From: Chromatiaceae bacterium
Lineage (GTDB): Bacteria; Pseudomonadota; Gammaproteobacteria; Chromatiales; Chromatiaceae
Reading direction: 5' to 3'
Length of the DNA: 51,974 nt
NCBI GenBank assembly: GCA_022340805.1
Contig: JAJDNF010000070.1
Coordinates: 1-51,974 of the forward strand
Numbering within the stretch: the stretch's first letter is position 1; the number at the start of each line of letters is the position of its first letter. A model generated the notes under the pieces. It did no database searches and was not told the origin of the DNA. It saw only the letters and a program-made list of their open reading frames with translations. Below are positions 34,868-43,924 of the stretch, piece by piece. The position numbers and the translations under genes are program-made.

Positions 34868-35623
34868 TCAGAACCCCAAACTTGAAAGCAGGTCGTCAAC
34901 GTCGTCCTGACAATTGACGACATCGCCCTTGTCGACCCCCGGCACCACTGGACCCTGGGGCGAAACGTCCCTGCCCTCGGCGGGGCCATCGCCTGCGGTC
35001 CTGGACCGGTGACCCGACAGCCGCACCAGTTCCACCAGCTTGCCTTCGACGTCGTCGACCAGCGCGATCACCTTGCGGATCACCTGACCGGTGATATCCT
35101 GGTAACCCTGCGCCAACAGGACCTCGGAAAGCTTGCCGTGCAATGCCTCCGAGTTGGACTCGGTCACCGAAAGGAAATGTGACAGCTCGGCACTCAGCTC
35201 GCGGAAATCGTCCACGCTGAGCTGACGTGAATTGAATCTTGCCCACTGCTCTGCCAGATGACGTGCGTCGCTGCGCAGCGAATCGGCCAGCGGCAGGCTG
35301 TCTTCGACCGCACCGAGCGTGGTGTTCGCGGCCTGTTCCGTGGTTGCGATCACGTAGCGCAGGCGCTCTGCGGCATCTGGCATGTCGGTCTGTGCAATGT
35401 CGGCCAGCCGCGCATCCATCACAAAGCCGTTGATCGAGTCATGCAGCTCGCGGGTCAGGCGGCCGATCTCCTGGAACAGCATGCTGTCGCGAAAACCCGC
35501 CAGCTCTGCAATTACCGATACCGCTTCATCTTCATTGCCGGACTCGAGATGACTGACCAGCGACCTGGCCAGAAGCAGTTGTTCCTTCGCCTGGTCTGGA
35601 CTCTCTGCCATTGCGTATTCCAT
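34868..35623 (-). CDS. cheZ: CheZ phosphatase
   Basis: CheY-phosphate phosphatase of 251 residues, a long four-helix-bundle dimer. The active-site helix contains YQDITGQVIRKVIALVDDVE; the Q in DITGQ is the catalytic glutamine. After a flexible linker (about 195-235) the C-terminus ends NCQDDVDDLLSSLGF, the CheY-docking peptide. The first ATG at 35623 and the one at 35611 are both possible; neither has a strong ribosome binding site. It sits 6 bp after cheY and 3 bp before cheA. Confidence 0.95.
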   Translation of the reverse strand: MEYAMAESPDQAKEQLLLARSLVSHLESGNEDEAVSVIAELAGFRDSMLFQEIGRLTRELHDSINGFVMDARLADIAQTDMPDAAERLRYVIATTEQAANTTLGAVEDSLPLADSLRSDARHLAEQWARFNSRQLSVDDFRELSAELSHFLSVTESNSEALHGKLSEVLLAQGYQDITGQVIRKVIALVDDVEGKLVELVRLSGHRSRTAGDGPAEGRDVSPQGPVVPGVDKGDVVNCQDDVDDLLSSLGF

Positions 35624-35629
35624 GCGGTG

Positions 35630-36016
35630 TTACGCAGCCACGCGTTCGAATATCTTGTTGATCTTTTCTTCCAGGGTCCCTGCCGTGAACGGCTTGACCA
35701 CATAACCGTTTACACCGGCCTGGGCCGCTTCGACGATCTGGTCGCGCTTCGATTCGGCGGTGACCATCAGCACCGGAATGCCCTTCAACTTGTCGTCTGC
35801 GCGCACCGCCTTCAGCAGGTCGATGCCCTGCATCCCCGGCATGTTCCAGTCCGTGATCAGGAAATCGAAATTGCCGCTCTGCAGCAAGGGCAGCGCGGTC
35901 GTACCGTCGTCTGCCTCTTGTGTATTGGTGAAACCGAGATCCCGCAGCAGGTTCTTGATGATCCGCCGCATCGTGGAGAAGTCGTCCACGATGAGGATCT
36001 TCATGTTCTTGTTCAA
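35630..36016 (-). CDS. cheY: CheY response regulator
   Basis: Single-domain response regulator of 128 residues that, when phosphorylated, binds FliM to change flagellar rotation. Acid pocket [11 protein letters not shown], phosphoryl acceptor D56 in [13 protein letters not shown], switch Thr in [10 protein letters not shown] (T86) and Lys108 in GYVVKPF are all in place. It is the first gene after the sigma-28 promoter at 36080-36106 and heads the cheY-cheZ-cheA-cheB-motC-motD-parC-parP-cheW run. Confidence 0.97.
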   Translation of the reverse strand: MNKNMKILIVDDFSTMRRIIKNLLRDLGFTNTQEADDGTTALPLLQSGNFDFLITDWNMPGMQGIDLLKAVRADDKLKGIPVLMVTAESKRDQIVEAAQAGVNGYVVKPFTAGTLEEKINKIFERVAA

Positions 36017-36079
36017 AGCAACCTCCGAACTTCAGGCAAGGGGCCCCAGCTTGGCCCGGTTCAACTCGATTCAAGCCGA

Positions 36080-36106
36080 GTATCGGCACCCGCTCGAAAA
36101 ACCGTA
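36080..36106 (-). promoter_or_regulatory. sigma-28 (FliA) promoter of cheY
   Basis: On the minus strand TACGGTTT (36106-36099), an 11-nt spacer, then GCCGATAC (36087-36080), against the consensus TAAAGTTT-N11-GCCGATAA: 13 of 16 positions agree. It lies 64 bp upstream of cheY, in the gap after fliA. The -35 box overlaps an A/T stem (AAAAACC / GGTTTTT) that might terminate fliA transcription. Confidence 0.8.
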
Positions 36107-36155
36107 GGGGTTTTTTTCTTGAAAAGGTCGGCTAGAGCTTCGCGCAACAGGCGGG

Positions 36156-36911
36156 CTATATCTCGTCGTCGCCGAGCCAATCCGTCAGCCTGGACCGCAG
36201 GCGCAACGCAGCCTGGCTATGGATCTGGCAGACCCGCGATTCGCTCACCCCGAGGACCTGGCCGATCTCGCGCAGGTTCAATTCCTCGTCGTAGTAGAGC
36301 GCTATGACCAGGCGCTCGCGCTCTGGCAATCCGGCGATCGCATCGCCCAGCGCCTCGCGGAAGTGGCTCTTCTCCAGGCCACGTGCGGGTCCGTCTTCGA
36401 GGGTGTTCCTGGGCCGGGCCAGGCTGCCTTCGCTGGGCACCACCTCGCCGACCTCGCACAGCTCTTCGTAACTGAAGATGCGCGCGCCGGACGCGTCCTG
36501 CAGGACCTGATGGTAATCGTCGATCGACATGCCCAGTGACTCGGCGACCTCGACATCGCGGGCATCGCGCCCCTCGGCGTTCTCGATCTCGCGCATTGCA
36601 TCGGCGACCATGCGCGCCTTACGGTGAACCGAACGCGGCGTCCAGTCGGAGCGCCGGATCTCGTCGAGCATCGCGCCGCGGATGCGGATCCCAGCGTAGG
36701 TCTCGAAGCTCGCGCCCTGGCTCGGATCGTAGTTTCTGCTCGCCTCGATCAGCCCGATCATGCCGGCCTGGATCAGGTCCTCGGCCTGCACCGAGGGCGG
36801 CAACCGGTTCATCAAATGGTAAGCGATGCGCTTAACCAAAGGCGCGTGCCGGGTCACCAGATCATCGAAACTGCGCTGCTGTACCGCCCCGTAAGTTGCT
36901 AGATTGCTCAC
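36156..36911 (-). CDS. fliA: FliA, flagellar sigma-28 factor
   Basis: RNA polymerase sigma factor for late flagellar and chemotaxis genes, 251 residues. Region 2 contains YHLMNRLPPSVQAEDLIQAG and MIGLIEASRNYDPSQGASFE; region 3 includes RGAMLDEIRRSDWTPRSVHR; region 4 has LPERERLVIALYYDEELNLR and a helix-turn-helix IGQVLGVSESRVCQIHSQAA. Its ATG overlaps the flhG stop by 4 bp, so it is co-transcribed from the flhF promoter. The first gene it would control here is cheY, 139 bp downstream. Anti-sigma FlgM is not in the window. Confidence 0.97.
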   Translation of the reverse strand: MSNLATYGAVQQRSFDDLVTRHAPLVKRIAYHLMNRLPPSVQAEDLIQAGMIGLIEASRNYDPSQGASFETYAGIRIRGAMLDEIRRSDWTPRSVHRKARMVADAMREIENAEGRDARDVEVAESLGMSIDDYHQVLQDASGARIFSYEELCEVGEVVPSEGSLARPRNTLEDGPARGLEKSHFREALGDAIAGLPERERLVIALYYDEELNLREIGQVLGVSESRVCQIHSQAALRLRSRLTDWLGDDEI

Positions 36912-37795
36912 AGCACCATCTCCCCAAAGTCGCTGGAATATTTAATCAGGCGTTCGACGAAGAACTGCACCTGTCCGTTGGCGCCACCTGGCTGCGGCCA
37001 TGTCTCGATCTTCTTCGCCAGGTTGCGGAATACCTGTGCCGCGCGGCTGCGCGGGAAGGCCTGTACAACGGGTCGCTGCGCCTTGACCGCCCTGCGCAGG
37101 CTCTCGTCGTATGGCACCGCCCCCATGAAGCCGAGTGTCACATCCAGATAGCGATCGGTGACACGGCACATCTTGTTGTAGAGTTCGCGGCCTTCCTGGG
37201 CTGTGCGCACCATGTTCGCCAGGATTCGAAAACGCTGATGACCGTAGTCGCGGTTCAACAGCTTGATGATCGCGTAGGCATCGGTAATCGATGCAGGTTC
37301 GTCGCACACCACTACCACGATCTCGTGCGATGCACGCGAAAAACTGAGCACCGTGTCCGAGATACCGGCCGCGGTATCGACGATCAACAACTCGGTATCG
37401 GCAGCGACCTCGCTGAACGCCCGGATCAGTCCGGTGTGTTCTGCCGGCGTCAGGTCGGCCAGCGCCTTCACACCCGAGGCACCCGGGATAACCTTCATAC
37501 CGGACGGCCCTTCGATCAGAACCTCGGCGAGGCTGCGTTCGCCGCGCATCACGTGCGACAGGTCGTACTGGGGATGCAGACCGAGCACCACGTCGATGTT
37601 GGCCAGGCCCAGGTCGGCATCCAGCAACAGCACCTTCTGCCCCAGTTCCGCGGCTGCCACACCGAGATTGACCGATACGTTGGTCTTGCCGACGCCACCC
37701 TTGCCGCCAGTCACCGCAATCGCACGCACGGCGCGCGGATTGACCATCTGGCGAAGGCCGCTGGCCTGATCGATACGTGTCTCAGGCGTTGGCAT
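36908..37795 (-). CDS. flhG: FlhG (FleN/YlxH) flagellar-number ATPase
   Basis: MinD-like ATPase of about 295 residues that limits the number of polar flagella and opposes FlhF. The deviant Walker A is TGGKGGVGKTNVSVNLG (about residues 33-49), A' is LLLDADLGLANIDVVLG, and Walker B is LLIVDTAAGISDTVLS. The start at 37795 (MPTPETRID) has a GGGGAG site nine bases upstream; 37801 is an alternative. It overlaps flhF by 14 bp and fliA by 4 bp. In Pseudomonas its homologue also damps the activator FleQ. Confidence 0.95.
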   Translation of the reverse strand: MPTPETRIDQASGLRQMVNPRAVRAIAVTGGKGGVGKTNVSVNLGVAAAELGQKVLLLDADLGLANIDVVLGLHPQYDLSHVMRGERSLAEVLIEGPSGMKVIPGASGVKALADLTPAEHTGLIRAFSEVAADTELLIVDTAAGISDTVLSFSRASHEIVVVVCDEPASITDAYAIIKLLNRDYGHQRFRILANMVRTAQEGRELYNKMCRVTDRYLDVTLGFMGAVPYDESLRRAVKAQRPVVQAFPRSRAAQVFRNLAKKIETWPQPGGANGQVQFFVERLIKYSSDFGEMVL

Positions 37796-38966
37796 GTGCA
37801 TTCGCTCCCCCCAGGGCAAGGGCCAGGTAATCGCTGTCGAGATCGGGCGGGTTTTCAGCCAGCAGTTCGGCGGCACGCGTCACCAGCGGGTGCGCCCTTG
37901 CCGGCTGCAGGTCCTCCGGCACGCGCTGGCCGTCGGTGAAATAGGCGGTCGACAATCCGGCCTGGATCAGAGCCGACAGCAGCCCGCCGAGGCTAGCTGC
38001 CTCATCGAGTTTGGTGAGCACGCAGGCATCCGGGCGGAAGTCTGCGAACAGGCGCAGTGCGCGATGCACCGCGGCCGCCTCGGTAGTCGCCGACAGCGTC
38101 AGCAGCGTCACCAGTCCCGGGCCGGCCGCCTCGAGCATCTCGCGCTGATCGATGATGCGCTCGTGCGCCGCGGCCATCCCGGCGGTATCGATCAGGACCA
38201 GACGCCGGTCACCGAGCATGTTGAGTGCGGCGTCCATTTCTTCGCGCGTGGTCGCGGTACGCACCGGGACGTTGAGGATCCGTGCATAGGTCTGCAGCTG
38301 GTCGCGCGCACCGATGCGGAAGCTGTCGGTGGTGATCAATGCCACGCTGCGGTGGCCATGACGCAGCGCAAAGCGCGCGGCCATCTTGGCGATTGTGGTG
38401 GTCTTGCCGACGCCGGTGGGGCCCACCAGCGCCACGACACCACCCTGCTCGAGCAGGCCGCTGTCGCAGACCTGGATCTCCGCGGCCAGCAGGTACAGCG
38501 CCTTGCGCCAGGCCTGCTCCATATCCTCGATGTCACGCACCCGCTCCGACAGGCGGCGGGCCAGTTCGGGGCCGAGGCCGAGGGCCATCATGCGCCCCAG
38601 CAACTCCTGGGAATGCGGGGCGCGCTGGCCGAGGTCGTACCAGCTCAGGCCGCTGAGTTCCGCCTGCATCCAGCGCCGCAGGTTCTTCATCTCGCGACGC
38701 AGTTCATCTAGGCTGTCGTCGCCGCGCGGCCCGGCACCGGCCATACCGCCCTTGGGCAGCTCGCCCGTGCGGACCTGGGTCGGGTTCGGAATACGCTGGT
38801 CGACCGTGTCGGTGGACACGTCGTCGACCAGGTCCACCGCTGCGGTCAGCTCGACCCCGCCCTCGACCGTCTTGTTCGACAGGATGACGGCGTCTTCGCC
38901 CAGCGCCTCGCGAACCATGCGCAGCGCCTGGCGCATATCCTGTGCAACAAAACGCTTGATTTTCAT
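37782..38966 (-). CDS. flhF: FlhF, SRP-type GTPase for flagellar placement
   Basis: GTPase of 394 residues that sets the polar site of flagellum assembly. The N-terminal B domain (1-80) starts with the family motif MKIKRFVAQDMRQALRMVRE and EALGEDAVILSNKTVEGG. The NG domain has P-loop GPTGVGKTT (182-190), then ALITTDSFRIGARDQLQTYA, LVLIDTAGM and VLTKLDEAASLGG, the G2-G4 motifs of SRP GTPases. It is the first gene behind the sigma-54 promoter at 39166-39181 and is followed by flhG and fliA. Confidence 0.97.
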   Translation of the reverse strand: MKIKRFVAQDMRQALRMVREALGEDAVILSNKTVEGGVELTAAVDLVDDVSTDTVDQRIPNPTQVRTGELPKGGMAGAGPRGDDSLDELRREMKNLRRWMQAELSGLSWYDLGQRAPHSQELLGRMMALGLGPELARRLSERVRDIEDMEQAWRKALYLLAAEIQVCDSGLLEQGGVVALVGPTGVGKTTTIAKMAARFALRHGHRSVALITTDSFRIGARDQLQTYARILNVPVRTATTREEMDAALNMLGDRRLVLIDTAGMAAAHERIIDQREMLEAAGPGLVTLLTLSATTEAAAVHRALRLFADFRPDACVLTKLDEAASLGGLLSALIQAGLSTAYFTDGQRVPEDLQPARAHPLVTRAAELLAENPPDLDSDYLALALGGANAHANA

Positions 38967-39165
38967 GTCCAGCGGTCCTCGTCAATCGCCGCGGCCGTGA
39001 TCCGGCGTGCGGCCCTCAATCGAATCCCGGTCGTAACAGTTGATCTGCCGCATTGGCTTATCGACCGGTATCTCGTCGCGGGAGAGCAGCGGCGGCGATC
39101 TGGCGTCGGCTGGACCGTGCGAATCCAGGCCCGGGCACCGCCCTCTCTCACTCGGAAAGGACGGC
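38967..39165 (-). other. long leader between the sigma-54 site and flhF
   Basis: If transcription starts about 12 nt past the sigma-54 box, flhF has a 5' leader of nearly 190 nt. Two small frames overlap it (39188-38982 and 39151-38963); neither has a ribosome binding site or recognisable product. Confidence 0.4.
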
Positions 39166-39181
39166 TGCAAAAGTCGTTCCA
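39166..39181 (-). promoter_or_regulatory. sigma-54 promoter upstream of flhF
   Basis: On the minus strand TGGAACGACTTTTGCA matches TGGCACG-N4-TTGCA with the invariant GG and GC exactly 10 nt apart. It lies 200 bp before the flhF start. FleQ-type activation would be expected; no activator site was identified. Confidence 0.75.
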
Positions 39182-39513
39182 ATCTCAAGCCAAGCGAAAT
39201 ATCGATTATTTATCTTTTTCTTTCAGTCATTTGCATCGATGTCCAGCGGGCTCGCAGGGAGATGACGGAGCTTGTCAATGTGTCGGCAACTTGACTTTTT
39301 GGCCCTGGGGCCGCCAGCGATCCGGCGATTGCCGGACCACCACGGCTGGCGTCGCGACGCCCGTGGTGCGCGCCGGGATGCCGCCAGCGGCACCCAGCGG
39401 GCGCGCTACCGGTACATATCGTGGGATGTTGAAGACGCAGTGGCGGGCATAAGCCGGACGGTCTCGCTGAGCGGAAATGGGGCCGCGGCGCGCGACCCGC
39501 AGCGCAGGCCGGC
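39182..39513. other. intergenic region between flhA end and flhF promoter
   Basis: About 330 bp with an AT-rich patch (39195-39235) just upstream of the sigma-54 box, where an enhancer-binding protein or IHF could bind. No gene seen. Confidence 0.4.
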
Positions 39514-41610
39514 TCAGGCCCCCTGCTGGTTGCGGCCGATCGTACTGATCACCTTTATCTGGCGGTTGTCGGGGATCTCGTTGTACGACAGGACCCGCAT
39601 CCCGGGCACGCTATGCCGCGCAAACTTCGCCATCCAGGGACGGATCGCCGCGGCCACCAGCAGCACGCTCTCGTGTCCGTTGATCTCCTGCTGCCGGGTC
39701 GTGTCCTGCAGTGCGCGTTGCAATTGCTCGAGCATCCCCGGTTCGATGCCGGCGCCGTCGTCCCCGGCGTTCGCCAGGGTCTGCTGCAGCAGCCGCTCCA
39801 GCCCCGGGTCGAGCACGACCACCGGGATATCGCCGACCGGACCTATGACCTGCTGCACGATCGAACGCGCCAGCGCGACCCTAACCGACGCGGTCAGCGC
39901 GCCTGCATCCTGGGTCCTGTTGGCCTGTTCGGCCAAGGTCTCGGCAATCGTGCGCATATCGCGAATCGGCACACCCTCCTGCAGCAGGTTCTGCAGCACG
40001 CGCAGCACCACCGCCAGCGGCAGCAGCTTGGGCACCAGGTCCTCGACCAGCTTGGGCGCCGCCTGCGCCAGGTTATCCAGCAGCTGCTGCACTTCATCGT
40101 GGCCGAGCAGTTCGTGCGCATGCGACTGCAGCAGCTCGCTCAGATGGGTCGCCACCACGGTGCTCGCGTCGACCACCGTGTAGCCCATGGTCTGCGCCTG
40201 GTCGCGCTGCGCGGCATCGATCCAAACCGCATCGAGGCCAAATGCCGGATCCTTGGTCGGCGCACCCTTGAGCTCGCCGAACACCTTGCCGGGATTGATC
40301 GCCAACTCGCGGTCGACGTGCACCTCGGACTCGCCGACCGGGACGCCGTTCAGCGTGATGCGATAGGCATTCGGTGATAGGTCCAGGTTGTCGCGGATAT
40401 GTACCGACTGAACCAGGAAGCCGAGGTCCTGCGACAGCTTCTTGCGCACCCCCTTTATCCGGTTCATCAGCTGGCCGCCCTGTTCGCGGTCGACCAGCGG
40501 GATAAGCCGATAGCCGACCTCGAGGCCGATCACATCGACCGGTTGCACGTCCTGCCAGCTGAGCTCGCGCAGCTCGCTGCCGGTCTCCGGTGCCGCCGCA
40601 GGGCTGACCGTCTCGGGCTCGCTGCGCGGCTGCTGTTTGCGCTTCGCGACCATGTAGCCGAGGCCGCCGACCGCGCCGCCGAGCAGCAGGAACACCAGGT
40701 TCGGCATGCCCGGGATCAGGCCGAGCATGATCAGCATTGCCGCCGTGATCGCCAGGGCCCGCGGGTTGTTGAGCAGCTGCGTAGAGACCTGGCTGCCAAG
40801 GTCCTCGGCGTCGGACACGCGGGTCACGATGATTGCGGCCGAGGTCGAAAGCAGCAGTGACGGCAGCTGTGCGACCAGGCCGTCGCCGATGGTCAGCAGG
40901 GCATAGTTGCGCATCGCGGTGGCCAGGTCCAGACCGTGCTGGCCCATGCCGATCGCCAGGCCGCCGATGATGTTGATCATCAGGATCAGGATGCCGGCAA
41001 TCGCGTCGCCGCGCACGAACTTCGACGCACCATCCATGGAACCGTAGAAATCCGCCTCGCGGGTGATGTCCTCGCGCCGCGCGCGCGCGTCGGCCTGGTC
41101 GATCAGCCCCGAGTTGAGATCCGCATCGATCGCCATCTGCTTGCCAGGCATCGCGTCTAGGGTGAAGCGCGCCGACACCTCGGACACGCGCCCTGCGCCC
41201 TTGGTGACGACCACGAAGTTGATGATCACCAGGATCGCGAACACCACCAGGCCGACGGCATAGTTGCCGCCGATCACGAACGCGCCAAAGGCCTCGATCA
41301 CCTTGCCGGCCGCATCGCCGCCATGGTGCCCTTCGAGCAGGACCACACGGGTCGAGGCCACGTTCAGGGCCAGGCGCAGCAGCGTCGCCACCAGCAGCAT
41401 CGACGGAAACATCGCAAAGTCGAGCGGCCGCAGCGCGTACACGGTCACCAGCAGGACCACCAGCGACAGCGCAATGTTGAAGGTGAAGAACAGGTCGAGA
41501 AGAAACGCCGGCAGCGGCAGTATCACCATCGCCAGCAGCATGACGATAATGATCGGCGCGCCGATGCCGCGTGCGCCGGCGTGGCGGATTGCCCCGAGTA
41601 CCTGCTCCAT
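39514..41610 (-). CDS. flhA: FlhA, flagellar export gate protein
   Basis: Large export-gate subunit of 698 residues. About eight membrane helices lie in the first 330 residues, opening with APIIIVMLLAMVILPLPAFL. The FHIPEP-region block is kept: ALLTIGDGLVAQLPSLLLST, GRVSEVSARFTLDAMPGKQM and AIDADLNSGLIDQADARARR. The C-terminal cytoplasmic domain (about 360-690) receives substrates and chaperones. It drives export of rod, hook and filament proteins with FlhB. It follows flhB after 114 bp; no separate promoter was seen there. Confidence 0.97.
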   Translation of the reverse strand: MEQVLGAIRHAGARGIGAPIIIVMLLAMVILPLPAFLLDLFFTFNIALSLVVLLVTVYALRPLDFAMFPSMLLVATLLRLALNVASTRVVLLEGHHGGDAAGKVIEAFGAFVIGGNYAVGLVVFAILVIINFVVVTKGAGRVSEVSARFTLDAMPGKQMAIDADLNSGLIDQADARARREDITREADFYGSMDGASKFVRGDAIAGILILMINIIGGLAIGMGQHGLDLATAMRNYALLTIGDGLVAQLPSLLLSTSAAIIVTRVSDAEDLGSQVSTQLLNNPRALAITAAMLIMLGLIPGMPNLVFLLLGGAVGGLGYMVAKRKQQPRSEPETVSPAAAPETGSELRELSWQDVQPVDVIGLEVGYRLIPLVDREQGGQLMNRIKGVRKKLSQDLGFLVQSVHIRDNLDLSPNAYRITLNGVPVGESEVHVDRELAINPGKVFGELKGAPTKDPAFGLDAVWIDAAQRDQAQTMGYTVVDASTVVATHLSELLQSHAHELLGHDEVQQLLDNLAQAAPKLVEDLVPKLLPLAVVLRVLQNLLQEGVPIRDMRTIAETLAEQANRTQDAGALTASVRVALARSIVQQVIGPVGDIPVVVLDPGLERLLQQTLANAGDDGAGIEPGMLEQLQRALQDTTRQQEINGHESVLLVAAAIRPWMAKFARHSVPGMRVLSYNEIPDNRQIKVISTIGRNQQGA

Positions 41611-41724
41611 CAGCCCAGCTCCCCGTTCGGTGTCATGTACGCGATCTGTGAAGTGCCCGACCGCGCCGGCACGACACTGCAGTCATGGCCGGCTTCCGAT
41701 GGATGTCGATCCGGCACACGGCTG

Positions 41725-42858
41725 TCAGTCATGCCGGTACTCCTCCGGGACCGGGTATTCCTGCGGCGGCGTCGGAATATCACCGCCCTCCACCTGGTAG
41801 GCACGCAGCTGGAAGACGTAGGCGAGCAACTGTGCGACGGCCAGGAACAGGGCCGCCGGGATTTGCTGTTGCAGTTCGGTATTGAAATAGATCGCGCGCG
41901 CCAGCGCCGGGGCCTCGACCAGCGGCACCTTGTTCGCCGCACCGAGCTCGCGAATGTTCGCCGCGACGAGATCCTTGCCCTTGGCGACCACGACCGGTGC
42001 ACCGGTCTTTTCTGGGTTGTAGCGCAACGCCACGGCATAGTGTGTCGGGTTGGTGACGATCACGTCTGCGTTCGGTATCTCCTGCATCATGCGCCGCTGC
42101 GCCATCTCGAACTGGACGCGGCGGATGCGCGATTTGACCTCGGGCCGACCCTCTGTCTGTTTGAGTTCGTCGCGCACCTCCTGCTGGGTCATCTTCAGCT
42201 CGTGATTGTGCTGCCACAGCTGAAAGGGCACGTCGATCAGGGCCATCACGATCAGCGTCGATGCCAGGATCAGTGCTGACCAGGCGACGATATTCAGTCC
42301 TTCCTGAATCGCTGCCTTGGCGTCGAGATCGGCGAGGTGGAGCAGTTCTTCCGACCAGTTGTACAGCACGGCGACGGTCGCCGAACCCACCAGTAGGAAC
42401 TTGCCCAGCGATTTGAGCAGTTCCATCAGCCCGTGCATCGAGAACATCTTCTTGATGCCCTTGATCGGATTAAGCTTGCTGAACTTCGGCTGCATGGCCT
42501 CGAAACTGACATTGAACCCGCCAAGCGCGACCGAGGACAGGATGGCGACCACGATCATCACCGCGAAGAACGGCATCAGCATCAGCAGCGCATCGCCGAT
42601 CGCGTTGACCAGGTGCCCCAGCAACGCATTCGGGTCGAAGATCTCTGCGCGGCTCAATACGAACTGTTCCTCGAACAGGGTGTGCAGATTGGTGGTGAAT
42701 CGCGGGGCCATTGCGAACAGCGTCACGACACCCATGATGGTGATGACCATGGTGTTGAGCTCGCGCGAGCGCGGCACCTGGCCCTTCTTGCGCGCGTCAT
42801 CGATGCGTTTGCCTGTGGGTTCTTGTGACTTCTCCTGGCCGTCCTGATTCTCAGCCAT
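41725..42858 (-). CDS. flhB: FlhB, export-switch protein
   Basis: Export apparatus protein of 377 residues. The charged N-terminus with EKSQEPTGKRIDDARKKGQV is a family mark. Four membrane helices follow (about 35-52, 88-112, 145-168, 188-212). The cytoplasmic domain carries the self-cleavage site NPTH at residues 270-273 (DVIVTNPTHYAVALRY), used to switch export from hook to filament proteins. It starts 6 bp after the fliR stop. Confidence 0.97.
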   Translation of the reverse strand: MAENQDGQEKSQEPTGKRIDDARKKGQVPRSRELNTMVITIMGVVTLFAMAPRFTTNLHTLFEEQFVLSRAEIFDPNALLGHLVNAIGDALLMLMPFFAVMIVVAILSSVALGGFNVSFEAMQPKFSKLNPIKGIKKMFSMHGLMELLKSLGKFLLVGSATVAVLYNWSEELLHLADLDAKAAIQEGLNIVAWSALILASTLIVMALIDVPFQLWQHNHELKMTQQEVRDELKQTEGRPEVKSRIRRVQFEMAQRRMMQEIPNADVIVTNPTHYAVALRYNPEKTGAPVVVAKGKDLVAANIRELGAANKVPLVEAPALARAIYFNTELQQQIPAALFLAVAQLLAYVFQLRAYQVEGGDIPTPPQEYPVPEEYRHD

Positions 42859-42864
42859 GCCGGC

Positions 42865-43641
42865 TCACCTCGCGCTCAACACGGTGGACGAAAACGCGAA
42901 GGTCTCGGTCACCAGGTTGCCGAAATTGGTCATCACCTGCGGCAGCGTGACCCAGATGAGAATGAAGCCCATCATTAGCGTGATCGGAAATCCGATGACC
43001 AGGATGTTCAGCTGCGGCGCGGCGCGCGCCACCACGCCCATGCCGATGTTGACCAGCAGCAGCGAAACGATGATCGGCAGCGCCATCACCAGCCCCGCGG
43101 CAAACATCCGCGACGCCCAGGACAACAGCTCCCACAAGCCGGCGCGGGTGATACCGTCGGCGGCGACCGGCACTACGTAAAAGGTGTCGACGATCGCGCT
43201 GATCAGTATCAGATGGCCATTGGTCAGCAGGAAGGCCAGCATTGCCAGGATCAGCCAGAACTGGGCGACGACCGGGACGTTCACGCCGTTGGTCGGGTCC
43301 ATCATGTTGGCGAAACCCAGCCCCATGCTGTAGGCCATCACCTGCCCGCCGTACACAAGTGCGTTGAAGGTCATCTGCATCAGAAAGCCCAGCGAGGCGC
43401 CGATTGCAACCTGTTGCACCGCGATCAGCAGCGCATCGGCACTGAACACCGGCACTACCGGCGAGGCCGGCAGCACCGGCTGAACGACCAGGGTGATGAG
43501 CACCGCCATCAGCATCCGAAAGCGCACCAGTATCTGGCGCGTGCTGAAGATCGGTGCCGCGGTCAGCATGGCGCCGATGCGCATCAGCGGCCAGAGAAAA
43601 TCGGCCAGCCATTGACTGATCTGGGCCTCGGTGAACTGCAT
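42865..43641 (-). CDS. fliR: FliR, export gate membrane protein
   Basis: Integral membrane export-gate component of 258 residues with about six helices. The start MQFTEAQISQWLADFLWPLM and the motifs VGQ-like AIGASLGFLMQMTFNALVYG and GQVMAYSMGLGFANMMDPTN are typical. With FliP and FliQ it forms the helical export channel. It follows fliQ with two intergenic bases. Confidence 0.95.
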   Translation of the reverse strand: MQFTEAQISQWLADFLWPLMRIGAMLTAAPIFSTRQILVRFRMLMAVLITLVVQPVLPASPVVPVFSADALLIAVQQVAIGASLGFLMQMTFNALVYGGQVMAYSMGLGFANMMDPTNGVNVPVVAQFWLILAMLAFLLTNGHLILISAIVDTFYVVPVAADGITRAGLWELLSWASRMFAAGLVMALPIIVSLLLVNIGMGVVARAAPQLNILVIGFPITLMMGFILIWVTLPQVMTNFGNLVTETFAFSSTVLSAR

Positions 43642-43643
43642 GC

Positions 43644-43913
43644 TCAGCCAATCAGGTAAGGTAGATTTTCAACCAGGCGCTGGGTGAAGCCAGTGATCTG
43701 GCGCAGCATCCAGGGACCGGCCGTGACCATAACCGCGGCAACCACCATCAGCTTCGGTACGAAGCTCAGCGTCATCTCGTTGATCTGGGTCGCAGCCTGG
43801 AACATCGAGATGATCAGGCCGACCACAAGCGAGGCAAGCAGGATCGGCGCGGCAAGCAGAATAGTCACCTCCATCGCCTGACGCCCGACGTCGATTACGG
43901 TATCCGCATCCAT
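43644..43913 (-). CDS. fliQ: FliQ, export gate membrane protein
   Basis: Small export-gate subunit of 89 residues, two hydrophobic helices (about 15-38 and 53-75). MDADTVIDVGRQAMEVTILL at the start and GLIISMFQAATQINEMTLSF in the middle are the family pattern. It lies between fliP (11 bp) and fliR (2 bp). Confidence 0.95.
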   Translation of the reverse strand: MDADTVIDVGRQAMEVTILLAAPILLASLVVGLIISMFQAATQINEMTLSFVPKLMVVAAVMVTAGPWMLRQITGFTQRLVENLPYLIG

Positions 43914-43924
43914 CCCATTACTCC

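Noticed and set aside
38982..39188. 68-codon minus-strand ORF upstream of flhF
   Set aside because: Its ATG lies upstream of the expected sigma-54 start point, so it would not be in the transcript; no family resemblance.
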